Assembly (NCBI GenBank): GCA_964531715.1
Contig: CAZHEE010000011.1
Span: 1 to 36,982 of the forward strand
Direction: 5' to 3'
DNA length: 36,982 nucleotides
Source: UBA1664 sp964531715
Lineage (GTDB): Bacteria > Pseudomonadota > Alphaproteobacteria > Micavibrionales > UBA1664
Program-made: the position numbers and the translations under genes
Shown here: one piece after another, positions 23,216-31,537 of the stretch
How positions within the stretch are numbered: the first letter of the stretch is position 1
Layout: the number at the start of each line of letters is the position of its first letter
The notes under the pieces: generated by a model
Seen by the model: only the letters and a program-made list of their open reading frames with translations
Databases searched by the model: none
Told to the model about the DNA's origin: nothing

Positions 23216-24976
23216 ATGACACTTTTTCAGTTTTATAAGCGCGCTATTGGTAATCATAAATTCAAGATATTTGGAATGGTTTTAGGTGACGCTATTCAGG
23301 CGGCTTTTATGCTTATGATACCATTTGCATTGAAAAGTATCGTTGACGCTCTCGAGACTTATGATTCTTCTGTACATGGGGCTGGATGGGATTATATGCG
23401 TGAGCCATTTATGTGGTTTGTTATCATTATAATTGGACAAGAATTCGGATCTCGTTTATCGGGTATGTGTTTGGCTTTTACAGCAGGTCAAGTGCGTCTA
23501 AAGCCTCGAAGCGAGATGATTGATTATCTTCAAACGCATTCGATGAATTTTTATCAAAATATGCATTCGGGAAGTTTAGGAAGCCGAATAAATGAAGCTT
23601 GTACAGGCTTTGGCTTTAGTATTTGGACATTTATATTTGATTTATGGCCAGTTATCATAAAAGTCTTAACTGGTATTATTTTATTGTTTTTATCATTACC
23701 ATTTTTAGCATGGGTACTAATGATTTGGTTTGTTGTATATGCCAGTATAATGATTATATTTGGTTTAAAAATCTTCTATTGGTCAACGCAGACTTCTAAG
23801 GCACGTTCTTTGATTACGGGTAAGGTTGTTGATATGGCAACCAATATTTATTCAGTTAAAAGTTTTTCCAATGAAAAATATGAAAAAGAAATACTTCACG
23901 AAGCAGGAATAAAAGAGAAATTTACAATTAACAAGTTTCAAAAATTCAGGGAAGCAAGTGGCATTCTAAATTCTTTTATGTTTTTTGGAATATTATTTTT
24001 TATGGGCTATTACTGCATAGACGGTTATTTAAATAACCAGCTTACGCTTGGTGATATCTCATTTATAATTTCAATGGTCCTTGTTTTAATAACAAACATG
24101 CAAAGCATGATTTGGGGATTTACACACTTGTTAGAGCATATCGGTCAAACGCGAGAAGGTGTTGATATAATTTATAAAGCCAGAACAGTTATCGATAAAC
24201 CAGATGCTACTTATCTAAACGTTAATCAAGCAAGTATAAAATTCGATAATACTAGATTTTCATATCCCGAAAAACCTGATCATAATGTTTTCGAAAATCT
24301 TAACCTCGAAATACCCGCGGGTCAGAAAATAGGCTTGGTCGGGACATCGGGCGCAGGAAAATCAACCTTAATGAACCTGATTTTGCGCTTTTTTGATTTG
24401 AGCGATGGACAGATTTTGATTGACGGGCAAAATATTGCCGAAGTCACACAGCAATCGCTCCGAAATCATATTGCCGTTATTCCTCAAGACACGTCGTTGT
24501 TCCATCGCTCTTTAATGGATAATATCCGTTATGGGCGGTTGGAGGCGAGCGATGCCGAAGTCTTCGAGGCTGCGAAGAAAGCGCATGCCCATGGTTTTAT
24601 CAGTGATCTTCCCGATAGTTATGCGACTTTGGTGGGGGAGCGGGGCGTGAAGCTGTCAGGCGGACAGCGGCAGCGTATCGCCATCGCGCGCGCTATTTTG
24701 AAAGATGCGCCAATCCTTATTTTAGATGAGGCGACAAGTGCGTTGGACAGTGAAAGCGAGAAGGCCATTCAGGACTCGCTCAAGACATTGATGGAAGGCA
24801 AAACAGTGATTGCAATCGCACACCGCCTGTCCACAATCGCCCATCTTGACCGCATCATTGTGATGGATAACGGAAAAATCGTTGAGGACGGGACGCATGA
24901 GGAGCTCCTCGCCAAAGACCGTCACTATGCGATGCTCTGGTCAATGCAATCCGGTGGATTTTTAAAAAGTTCGTGA
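23216..24976 (+). CDS. ABC exporter, fused membrane and ATPase domains
   Basis: This encodes 586 residues from the ATG at 23216; a TTG two codons earlier (23210) is unlikely. The type IV exporter half has six hydrophobic helices (about 15-320). The nucleotide-binding domain has Walker A GTSGAGKST (376-384), signature LSGGQRQR (480-487), Walker B ILILDEATSALD and the H-loop AIAHRLST. It works as a homodimer exporting lipids, peptides or drugs; the substrate is not evident. Base composition changes within the gene: up to about 24290 it is strongly AT-rich with many TTT, ATA and AAT codons, then the ATPase half uses GC-rich codons like ftsY and amn. This suggests recombination between two exporter genes. 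Confidence 0.9.
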   Translation: MTLFQFYKRAIGNHKFKIFGMVLGDAIQAAFMLMIPFALKSIVDALETYDSSVHGAGWDYMREPFMWFVIIIIGQEFGSRLSGMCLAFTAGQVRLKPRSEMIDYLQTHSMNFYQNMHSGSLGSRINEACTGFGFSIWTFIFDLWPVIIKVLTGIILLFLSLPFLAWVLMIWFVVYASIMIIFGLKIFYWSTQTSKARSLITGKVVDMATNIYSVKSFSNEKYEKEILHEAGIKEKFTINKFQKFREASGILNSFMFFGILFFMGYYCIDGYLNNQLTLGDISFIISMVLVLITNMQSMIWGFTHLLEHIGQTREGVDIIYKARTVIDKPDATYLNVNQASIKFDNTRFSYPEKPDHNVFENLNLEIPAGQKIGLVGTSGAGKSTLMNLILRFFDLSDGQILIDGQNIAEVTQQSLRNHIAVIPQDTSLFHRSLMDNIRYGRLEASDAEVFEAAKKAHAHGFISDLPDSYATLVGERGVKLSGGQRQRIAIARAILKDAPILILDEATSALDSESEKAIQDSLKTLMEGKTVIAIAHRLSTIAHLDRIIVMDNGKIVEDGTHEELLAKDRHYAMLWSMQSGGFLKSS

Positions 24977-24989
24977 TAAACTGGCAGAC

Positions 24990-26402
24990 ATGTCATTCAA
25001 ATCATTTAAAACGCCTGATGCCGCTTTCGCTGAAATCGAGAAACTCTATTGTAAATCAATAGATTATCTAAAAAGCCAATTTGAGGATTTTGCCAAAGGC
25101 ACATTGCCGAAAAAGCATGTCACCGCCTATTATCCGATGATCCGCTTTACACCTGTAAAAATCAGCCGGACTGACCCCAGGCTATCGTATGGTTTTGTAC
25201 CGCGTGAGGGTTTGTACGGCGTAACGGTCACGCGCCCCGATATTTTCAATTATTATTATAAGGAGCAGATGGCGCTCCTTCTTGAAAATCATGGCGGTAA
25301 AATTGAGGTTGGATATTCAACTACGCCGATTCCCATTCACTTCGGACTTGGCGAATATTACCATCTGGAGGATGATTTAACAGCCGAAGCCATGGAGGCC
25401 TTCCCTCGTTTATTTGACCAACCTGATTTATCCATCATGGATGACGAGATTGCAAATTGCCGCCATAATTTGAAAGAGGGCGAGCCTTTACCGTTATCCC
25501 TGTTTTCCGCGCCTCGCGTAGATTTGAGTCTCTCGCGTTTGAAACATTATACCGGTACCTCGGCAAAGCATTTCCAAAATTATGTGATATTCACAAATTA
25601 TCAATTTTATATTGATGAATTTATCCGTATCGGTCATGAGATGAATGTCGGTGCGGCGCAAGGATATAGCGGCTTTGTCGAGCCGGGCGAGGGGAAGCCT
25701 TTATCCCGAATGCCTCAAATGCCGGCCTATCACTTGAAACGCCCTGACGGTAATGGTGTAACGATGGTGAATATCGGGGTCGGGCCGTCCAACGCGAAGA
25801 CGATTACCGACCATATCGCCGTGTTGCGCCCGCATGCATGGCTTATGCTTGGGCATTGCGCGGGCTTAAGAAACTCGCAAAAGCTGGGCGATTATGTGCT
25901 GGCGCATGCTTATTTACGGCTTGATAATATTCTTGACCGCGACTTGCATCCCTCAATTCCGATCCCTGCACTGGCAGAGATTCAGCAAGCCTTGGCCGCA
26001 TCGGCAGGGCAAGTCTCGGGCGAACAGGGTTATGATATTAAACGATTTATGCGCACAGGAACGGTTGCAACGATTGATGACAGAAACTGGGAATTGCAAC
26101 CATCTTTAAGTCAGAATCTACCGCTCAGCCAGTCCCGCGCGATTGCGCTTGATATGGAGAGCGGAACGATTGCGGCGAATGGTTTTCGCTTTCGCGTGCC
26201 TTACGGGACGTTGCTTTGTGTGTCTGATAAGCCTTTGCATGGTCAATTAAAATTGCCCGGTATGGCGGATAGTTTCTACCGAGAACGGGTGAGCCAGCAT
26301 TTGCAAATCGGGCTGTTGACTATGAGTATGCTCCGTGAAATTGGCCCTGCGAAATTGCATTCACGGAAATTGCGGTCATTTAATGAGGTTGCATTTCAGT
26401 AA
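24990..26402 (+). CDS. amn: AMP nucleosidase
   Basis: This encodes 470 residues, close to bacterial AMP nucleosidases. The N-terminal regulatory domain (about 1-170) has YYPMIRFTP and PREGLYGVTVTRPDIF. The C-terminal phosphorylase-like domain has VNIGVGPSNAKTITDHIAVL, MLGHCAGLR, and the nucleoside-binding ALDMESGTIAANG followed by CVSDKPLHG. The enzyme splits AMP into adenine and ribose 5-phosphate, tuning adenylate pools. It starts 13 bp after the ABC exporter and is probably co-transcribed, although a functional link is not evident. Confidence 0.94.
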   Translation: MSFKSFKTPDAAFAEIEKLYCKSIDYLKSQFEDFAKGTLPKKHVTAYYPMIRFTPVKISRTDPRLSYGFVPREGLYGVTVTRPDIFNYYYKEQMALLLENHGGKIEVGYSTTPIPIHFGLGEYYHLEDDLTAEAMEAFPRLFDQPDLSIMDDEIANCRHNLKEGEPLPLSLFSAPRVDLSLSRLKHYTGTSAKHFQNYVIFTNYQFYIDEFIRIGHEMNVGAAQGYSGFVEPGEGKPLSRMPQMPAYHLKRPDGNGVTMVNIGVGPSNAKTITDHIAVLRPHAWLMLGHCAGLRNSQKLGDYVLAHAYLRLDNILDRDLHPSIPIPALAEIQQALAASAGQVSGEQGYDIKRFMRTGTVATIDDRNWELQPSLSQNLPLSQSRAIALDMESGTIAANGFRFRVPYGTLLCVSDKPLHGQLKLPGMADSFYRERVSQHLQIGLLTMSMLREIGPAKLHSRKLRSFNEVAFQ

Positions 26403-26460
26403 TTTTCATAAAAATTGACTTATCGCATCGCTATGCATTATAAGATTATAGGATCATAAT

Positions 26461-26532
26461 TGTCATCCTGAATTTATTTCAGGATCTAAAGCGTATTGTA
26501 GGAGACCCTGAAACAAGTTCAGGGTGACAATT
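26461..26532. repeat. Interspersed repeat (TCATCCTGAA / CAGGGTGACA type)
   Basis: GTCATCCTGAATTTATTTC with AGGATCT at the left faces AGACCCTGAAACAAGTTCA with GGGTGACA at the right. Together they form an imperfect inverted element of about 72 bp with its own inner hairpins. A fragment of the same family (TCAACCTGAACTTGTTTCA) occurs at 9140. Confidence 0.75.
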
Positions 26533-26542
26533 ATAATGAAGT

Positions 26543-27211
26543 ATGCAAATGATAAAGTTCGCACTTTTAATTCTTTTAAGCCTATGGTCATTCAAGGTTT
26601 GGGCGGCGTATTTTGAAACAAAAGCTTTTGTTGAAAATTACCACTACAAACCAACTGAATTGAGCGAGGGCTTTTGGCAATGGGAAGCGCAAGGACGGCT
26701 CAATCTCATTGACAATTTAATTGCAAAAAATTTTCATAGCGAGCATAAAAAATTAATCAATTACAGTTATTTATTATCATATCTTCAAATTCAATCTTAT
26801 GGTTTGGAGGGTATTATTGACCCTCCGCGCTTTGTGTTCGCTCATTTAAAAGGTGATGGAAATGCCGTTTATTTTCATGAGGATAAAACCGTTTACCTCA
26901 ACAAACGCATGAACTGGAAAACGCTCCCGCCAGCGCGATTTCAGGCAGTCGTGTTTCATGAGACAATGCATCATATTTTATCGCATTATGGCGCTGCTTT
27001 AAATGAGGATCATCCACTTTATGATGACTTTCAAATACTTGCCGAAGCGGCAAAATATAACAATCATTCTCACGTGAATTTACAAGAATATGTCACTTAT
27101 CGTAGTGAGAGGGCGGCATTATTTTCTACGCTCTATGTCAATGACTACGCGGCCTATGATGTGACACTCCGCATGAAGGAAATCACGCTTCTCAAACAAG
27201 CCGCCTTTTAA
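26543..27211 (+). CDS. Secreted HExxH putative metallopeptidase
   Basis: This encodes 222 residues with a signal peptide (hydrophobic 5-18, likely cut after VWA at 21). VVFHETMHHILSHYG carries the zinc motif H139-E140-x-x-H143, and a downstream helix with EYVTYRSERAA could supply the third ligand. Acidic patches around FHEDKTVYLNKRM precede it. I do not recognise the family. The HExxH helix in a secreted protein suggests a periplasmic zinc peptidase, but activity is unproven. Its stop overlaps the convergent HTH gene by 4 bp. Confidence 0.7.
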   Translation: MQMIKFALLILLSLWSFKVWAAYFETKAFVENYHYKPTELSEGFWQWEAQGRLNLIDNLIAKNFHSEHKKLINYSYLLSYLQIQSYGLEGIIDPPRFVFAHLKGDGNAVYFHEDKTVYLNKRMNWKTLPPARFQAVVFHETMHHILSHYGAALNEDHPLYDDFQILAEAAKYNNHSHVNLQEYVTYRSERAALFSTLYVNDYAAYDVTLRMKEITLLKQAAF

Positions 27212-27426
27212 TTTTCAAAAAAATTTTCTATAGGTATATTGTAAATATGCGAAAGCTGCCACAACCTTGCGGCGTTAATGCGGTTACTGCCATTCTCATA
27301 TTTTTGGAGTTGTTGATAGGTAATATCAATTAGCCCAGCTACGGTTTTTAGCGACATATTGTGAATTTGCCTGTATTTTTTTAAATTCATGGCAATTGTA
27401 ATATTAATATGCTGAACTGGCTTCAT
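27208..27426 (-). CDS. Short XRE-family transcriptional regulator
   Basis: This encodes 72 residues made almost wholly of an HTH_3 domain: NLKKYRQIHNMSLKTVAGL, ITYQQLQKYENGSNRINAARL, then LSHIYNIPIENFF. The Q-Q-L-Q-K-Y-E-N-G-S-N-R-I recognition block is typical of alphaproteobacterial XRE regulators, but those usually have longer C-termini. A perfect 17-bp palindrome starts one base before the first codon and is its likely operator. An internal ATG at 27390 is an alternative start. It is divergent from the S24 repressor gene. Confidence 0.82.
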   Translation of the reverse strand: MKPVQHINITIAMNLKKYRQIHNMSLKTVAGLIDITYQQLQKYENGSNRINAARLWQLSHIYNIPIENFFEN

Positions 27427-27443
27427 ATAACCAAAATGGTTAT
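27427..27443. promoter_or_regulatory. Candidate operator palindrome for the XRE gene
   Basis: ATAACCA-AAA-TGGTTAT is a perfect inverted repeat directly abutting the start codon of the reverse-strand XRE gene. On that strand a TTGACA lies 12 bp upstream (27456-27461), so the palindrome would cover the -10 region. This fits autorepression. Confidence 0.6.
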
Positions 27444-27497
27444 TTTTGTATTAATTGTCAATAGGCTTATCGGTTTTTTTATTATAAGTTAAAATGT

Positions 27498-28127
27498 ATG
27501 AAAAACAGAATTCTTGAAATCCGCAAGGCTCAAAAAATTACGCTTGCCGTTCTGGCGGAAAAAACCAACTCTACACCGCAACAAATAGGGCGACTTGAAA
27601 AAGGCGAGAGGCGGCTTACAACCGACTGGATGCAAAAGATTGCGAAGGCTTTGAATGTTTTGCCCGAAGACCTCATGACCCCCAATCATGGGGAGCGTGT
27701 TGTTATCCCCGAAATTAATATGAACACATACGCATTGGACCATAAACGTGATGCCGATAAGTCAGGCGTGATGGAAAATGACCATATTCTCTCCGAATGG
27801 TCATTGCCGAAGCAGCTTTTGGCAAACCAGCTGGATTCCAACAGTACGGTTCGCATTATTCAGGTTTTGGGCGATTCGATGCAGCCTGAATTCAACCCGG
27901 GCGACCGTGTCATGGTGAATATGGCGGATAAAATGCCATCACCGCCCGGCGTATTTGTGTTATGGGATGGGTTCGGCCTGATTATCAAACGATGCGAAAT
28001 GGTGCCGCACTCCAACCCCGCCAAGGTGATATTATCGTCTGCCAATCAAAATTATGAGACGTATGAGATGGATGCAAAAAAGCTGGATATTCAAGGCCGT
28101 GTTGTCGGAAAATGGCAATGGACTTGA
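27498..28127 (+). CDS. XRE/S24 repressor (LexA/CI-like)
   Basis: This encodes 209 residues. The N-terminal HTH (about 5-60) has LAVLAEKTNSTPQQIGRLEKGER. The C-terminal S24 peptidase-like fold has VLGDSMQPEFNPGDRVMV, where Ser of G-D-S-M is the nucleophile, and GLIIKRCEM, whose Lys is the likely general base. Such proteins repress stress or phage genes and lose activity by self-cleavage on DNA damage. It stands alone, without a phage early region, and is divergent from the short XRE gene. It may be an orphan stress regulator or a prophage remnant. Confidence 0.85.
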   Translation: MKNRILEIRKAQKITLAVLAEKTNSTPQQIGRLEKGERRLTTDWMQKIAKALNVLPEDLMTPNHGERVVIPEINMNTYALDHKRDADKSGVMENDHILSEWSLPKQLLANQLDSNSTVRIIQVLGDSMQPEFNPGDRVMVNMADKMPSPPGVFVLWDGFGLIIKRCEMVPHSNPAKVILSSANQNYETYEMDAKKLDIQGRVVGKWQWT

Positions 28128-28464
28128 GATAGTAATTTTTAACCACTAACGATGCGTGTAATTTACACATTTTTTATCACGGAGAACACAGAGGTCTCAG
28201 AGAGTTAAAGTTTGAAACTCTTATAACTTTATTACTCTGCGAAAAAAAATAAATATACCGAGTTCATAGTCATCTCTGAATAAAATTTATGAAATATATC
28301 TAGTCATTGCGAGGAACGGAGTGACGAAGCAATCCATAAGATGCTTAAGAATGTATGGATTGCCGCGTCGGCTTTAACAAGCCTCCTCGCAATGACGATT
28401 TTTATATAAAACGAACTACTTCACTTGCTGTTCTTAGCAGAAGCATCTAATAATAATTTAAAAG
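28128..28464. repeat. Gap with a 94-bp palindromic element
   Basis: At 28303-28396 the perfect 12-bp ends GTCATTGCGAGG/CCTCGCAATGAC flank inner arms GCAATCCAT/ATGGATTGC, making it a sister of the element at 9197-9281. At 28165-28205 ATCACGGAGAACACAGAGG belongs to another family. There is no credible gene in the rest. Confidence 0.85.
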
Positions 28465-28810
28465 TTATAAAAATACAATTATGTCCCTTTTATTACGAGG
28501 GTGATACATTATATTTACTTCCGAATATATCGAATAATCACCTTTGTCATAGCCATTTGTTTCTGCCCAAATAACTTCATTTTGATCGGTGAGATATTTA
28601 ATAACAGCGTAATAATCTCCATTATTTTCTGTGTTTTTTATGCGTTCGGTGAAGCCAATGACATGGCCAACGCTATATTTTTCTTTTGAAAACAGATTTT
28701 CAATATTTTTTCTTTTTGTGTATAGTTCTCCATAACCATAGCCTTAGACTAAAAGGAATTGACAAAGCGATTATAATAAAAATGATTAAGAATACACTTT
28801 CAAGGGTCAT
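28465..28810 (-). pseudogene. DUF3592-like membrane protein with a frameshift in an A-run
   Basis: A strong Shine-Dalgarno (AAGGA) precedes the ATG at 28810. The first frame gives MTLESVFLIIFIIIALSIPF and a basic end, then stops at 28700. The +1 frame continues sensibly from the same A6 run: NIENLFSKEKYSVGHVIGF, then NGDYYAVIKYLTDQNEVIWA, then EVNIMYHPRNKRDIIVFL, stopping at 28465. Removing one A restores a protein of about 115 residues with an N-terminal helix and a domain whose ending (V-x-Y-x-P-x-N-x-x-x-x-I) fits DUF3592. It is either a recent frameshift, a sequence error, or slippage-controlled expression. Confidence 0.7.
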
Positions 28811-29036
28811 GAACGCTTCCTTAAGTTTTATATAGAAGCTCATTATATTTGAGTTACAACAAAAGTGTTTACTTCTGGACACTTATAATTTTCGTTTAAA
28901 AAATCAGGTCATACTTCAGTAAGAGCTTTCAAATAAAGATTTTAATTCAAAATTGATGCTGAATTTAAAATCCGCACTCTATAGTTTTTTGATGTCATGC
29001 ATGATATGAATTTAGAAAACGAAGGACATTAAAATC

Positions 29037-30347
29037 GTGACACCTGCCGCGCGCTATCAAGCCAGTATTGAGCTTTGGGATATTATAACCAAGGCGCGAA
29101 TCCCAATGGATACTATTTGCGGGGATTATTTTCGCAATCGGCGCTATATCGGGTCAAAGGATAGGGCGGATATTGCGGCGCGTGTCTATCTCATGATGCG
29201 TGCTTATGCCCGCCTTAGCTGGTGGATTGAGAAAAGCGGTTTTGAAGATACGCCCCGTGCACGCGTTTTATTAATGGCTATACTGCTTGAACAGAAAATT
29301 TTAGAAGATATCTCGCACCTTTTTAACGGGCGTAAATACCATCCAGAATCCTTAAGCAACGATGAACAGATTGCAATTCAAACGATGAGCAAGCATGATT
29401 TTAATCATCCCGACATACCTGTTTCGATCGCTAATGAATGCCCTGACCATGCTTTAGAATCACTTCAACATATCTTTGGTGATGATTTTGAGGCCGAAAT
29501 GCAGGCGATGATGCATCCTGCAACGCTCGATATTCGCGTAAACACAATCCTTGCATCCCGTGATAAAGTCAAAGACATGCTGGCACAGCAGGACGTATTG
29601 AGCGATGAGACGCCTTACAGCCCCGTCGGGTTACGCTTGCAATCCAAGGCATTTTTATCAAAAACCAAGGCTTTTGCCAAAGGTATGATCGAAATACAAG
29701 ATGAAGGCTCTCAAATTCTCGGGCTCATTTGCAATGCCAAACCGGGCATGCAGGTCATGGATTATTGCGCGGGTGGCGGCGGTAAAACGCTTGCCTTGGC
29801 AGCCAGCATGGAAGGCAAAGGTCGCATTGTCGCAATGGATATTGACGGGCGCCGCCTTGCCAAGGCCAAGCCTCGCTTAACAAAGGCACAGGTGCATAAT
29901 GTTGAGCTTCGCCCGATTGATGATGAAAAGAATCGCAAATGGCTACGCCGACAAAAAGGTAATTTTGATATTGTTCTGATTGATGCACCTTGCACATCAT
30001 CCGGCACGTGGCGGCGTAACCCGGATCTGCGCTGGAACACATACGGCCCAAGCACAGAAGAGATACAGCAAATGCAGGCAGATATTTTGAGGCGTGTCCA
30101 TCCCATTGTGAAAGTTGGTGGTCGTTTGATTTATGCGACCTGCTCCCTTTTTAAACAAGAAAATGAAGAACAAATTGAAAAGTTTCTACAAGAGCAAGAT
30201 AACTTTAAAATCATTCCTGTTGCCCAAGCCTGGGAGGATTCAATACTTCAGGGCGCATGCCCTGTTGAGGGTGACTATCTTCGCCTTACACCGCATCAGC
30301 ATCAGACGGATGGCTTCTTTGCGGCAATTTTGGAGCGGACATCATGA
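29037..30347 (+). CDS. rsmB: RsmB/NOP-family rRNA (cytosine-5) methyltransferase
   Basis: This encodes 436 residues from a GTG with AAGGA upstream. An N-terminal NusB-like helical region (about 1-150) precedes the methyltransferase fold. The SAM motif is MDYCAGGGGKT (241-251), IDAPCTSSGTWRRNPD holds the first catalytic Cys (C319) and IYATCSLFKQEN the nucleophile (C369). The two-cysteine chemistry is that of m5C methyltransferases; RsmB modifies C967 of 16S rRNA in E. coli. The target here is inferred from family only. The stop overlaps the start of the next gene (ATGA). Confidence 0.88.
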   Translation: MTPAARYQASIELWDIITKARIPMDTICGDYFRNRRYIGSKDRADIAARVYLMMRAYARLSWWIEKSGFEDTPRARVLLMAILLEQKILEDISHLFNGRKYHPESLSNDEQIAIQTMSKHDFNHPDIPVSIANECPDHALESLQHIFGDDFEAEMQAMMHPATLDIRVNTILASRDKVKDMLAQQDVLSDETPYSPVGLRLQSKAFLSKTKAFAKGMIEIQDEGSQILGLICNAKPGMQVMDYCAGGGGKTLALAASMEGKGRIVAMDIDGRRLAKAKPRLTKAQVHNVELRPIDDEKNRKWLRRQKGNFDIVLIDAPCTSSGTWRRNPDLRWNTYGPSTEEIQQMQADILRRVHPIVKVGGRLIYATCSLFKQENEEQIEKFLQEQDNFKIIPVAQAWEDSILQGACPVEGDYLRLTPHQHQTDGFFAAILERTS

Positions 30348-31036
30348 GGCCTTTTTTTATCAGTTTAGCCATATGTTTGATGCTCACTTCATGCGCAGGG
30401 TATCAATTTCCGTTTGATGCCGGCCGCATTCTCGGGCGTATTGACCGTGATTTAAAATCGGAGGATGTTTATATCGGTGACCCGGTTTTCATTCGCATTT
30501 TTAAGGAGGAAAATATCCTTGAGCTTTGGATGAAAGGCGAGGATAGCAGGCGTTATACACTTATTAAAAGCTATCCGATTTGTAAATGGTCAGGCACACT
30601 TGGCCCTAAATTCAGGGAGGGTGACAAGCAAGCGCCCGAAGGATTTTACGCAACCGACCTGATGAGCCTGAACCCGAATAGTGCGTATCACCTATCCTTC
30701 AATATTAATTTTCCCAATGCCTATGACATGTCCCTTAATCGGACGGGGTCATTTATTATGGTGCATGGCGGATGTCAAAGTGAGGGATGTTATGCCATAA
30801 CTGACCGCGGGATAGAGGAAATTTATATTCTGGTTGAGAGAGCACTCGGTGCCGGTCAAAAGGAAATTCCCGTGCATGTCTTCCCCTTTCGTATGAGTGA
30901 GGAACGGTTGAGGCGAGAGCAAAACTCGGCCTTCTACCATTTTTGGCGCAATTTAAAACAAGGCTATGATTTTTTTGAACGTTACGGTGTTCCGCCGCGC
31001 TGGACAGTGCGTAATGGTCAATATGATTTTTACTAG
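30344..31036 (+). CDS. Lipoprotein L,D-transpeptidase, YafK/ErfK type
   Basis: This encodes 230 residues. The lipobox L-T-S-C17 ends a short signal sequence, so it is a probable outer- or inner-membrane lipoprotein. The YkuD catalytic region includes IFKEENILELWMK, SYPICKWSGTLGPK, GDKQAPEGFYATD, FNINFPNAYD, and the active site MVHGGCQSEGCYAI with H141 and C149. These match the YafK branch, which in E. coli releases Braun lipoprotein from peptidoglycan. Downstream FPFRMSEE is also typical. It is translationally coupled to rsmB by a 4-bp overlap. Confidence 0.88.
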   Translation: MRPFFISLAICLMLTSCAGYQFPFDAGRILGRIDRDLKSEDVYIGDPVFIRIFKEENILELWMKGEDSRRYTLIKSYPICKWSGTLGPKFREGDKQAPEGFYATDLMSLNPNSAYHLSFNINFPNAYDMSLNRTGSFIMVHGGCQSEGCYAITDRGIEEIYILVERALGAGQKEIPVHVFPFRMSEERLRREQNSAFYHFWRNLKQGYDFFERYGVPPRWTVRNGQYDFY

Positions 31037-31077
31037 ATTTTTTTTAAGCCATAGGCTAAAACCATAAATATCACGAT

Positions 31078-31153
31078 AGGGGTATAGCTCAGTTGGTAGA
31101 GCACGGGTCTCCAAAACCCGGTGTCGGGGGTTCAAGTCCCTCTGCCCCTGCCA
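31078..31153 (+). tRNA. tRNA-Trp (CCA anticodon)
   Basis: This is a 76-nt cloverleaf with acceptor arm AGGGGTA/TGCCCCT, D-arm around AGCTCAGTTGGTAGAGC, an anticodon loop with CTCCAAA between CGGGT and ACCCG, T-arm GGGGGTTCAAGTCCCTC and encoded CCA. In many bacteria secE-nusG follow tRNA-Trp; here a mobile element follows instead. Confidence 0.97.
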
Positions 31154-31537
31154 TTTTTCTGTTTTCAAACCATTTTAAGACTCCTTCCAATCAAGCCATA
31201 AAGCCCAGTTTATGCGCCGTTTCGCGCTGGTTAACCATGCGTCGTGGCAGGGTGTATATAACCCTATTTCTCCCCAATTTGTCTCCTTTTGAGCGATAGT
31301 CTCTTTTTTTCGTGTGCTTTTTATTTTAAGGCGCACGGTTTTCTTTCTTTGATTTGCGCGGGTTACAGCGGAATTTAAAAATTAAGAGTTTATGGTCGGT
31401 ATGCATCTCATTTATTTTTAGAGAAAATCAGTCTCCATTTTTTAAAAACGTACAGCAACATATTGTAACCAATAGATTTTGTTGTGTGTCTTTAATGAAA
31501 GAAATAGAATTTTTTAGAAAAATACGGCGTACGGTTT
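31154..31537. other. Gap between tRNA-Trp and the recombinase gene
   Basis: There is no gene that I can support; short ORFs here have random composition. AGGGT-GTATAT-AACCCT near 31246 is a small hairpin. GGCGCACGGTTTTC at 31329-31342 and GGCGTACGGTTTTT at 31526-31539 are similar. The left end of the mobile element should lie in this stretch, but I cannot define an attachment core. Confidence 0.5.

Noticed and set aside
28501..28689. Forward ORF of 62 codons with hydrophobic composition
   Set aside because: It is the antisense shadow of the frameshifted DUF3592-like gene, whose reverse-strand frame has a better start and domain pattern.
31093..31299. Forward ORF overlapping tRNA-Trp
   Set aside because: It begins inside the tRNA and has no family signal; such ORFs across tRNA genes are common artefacts.
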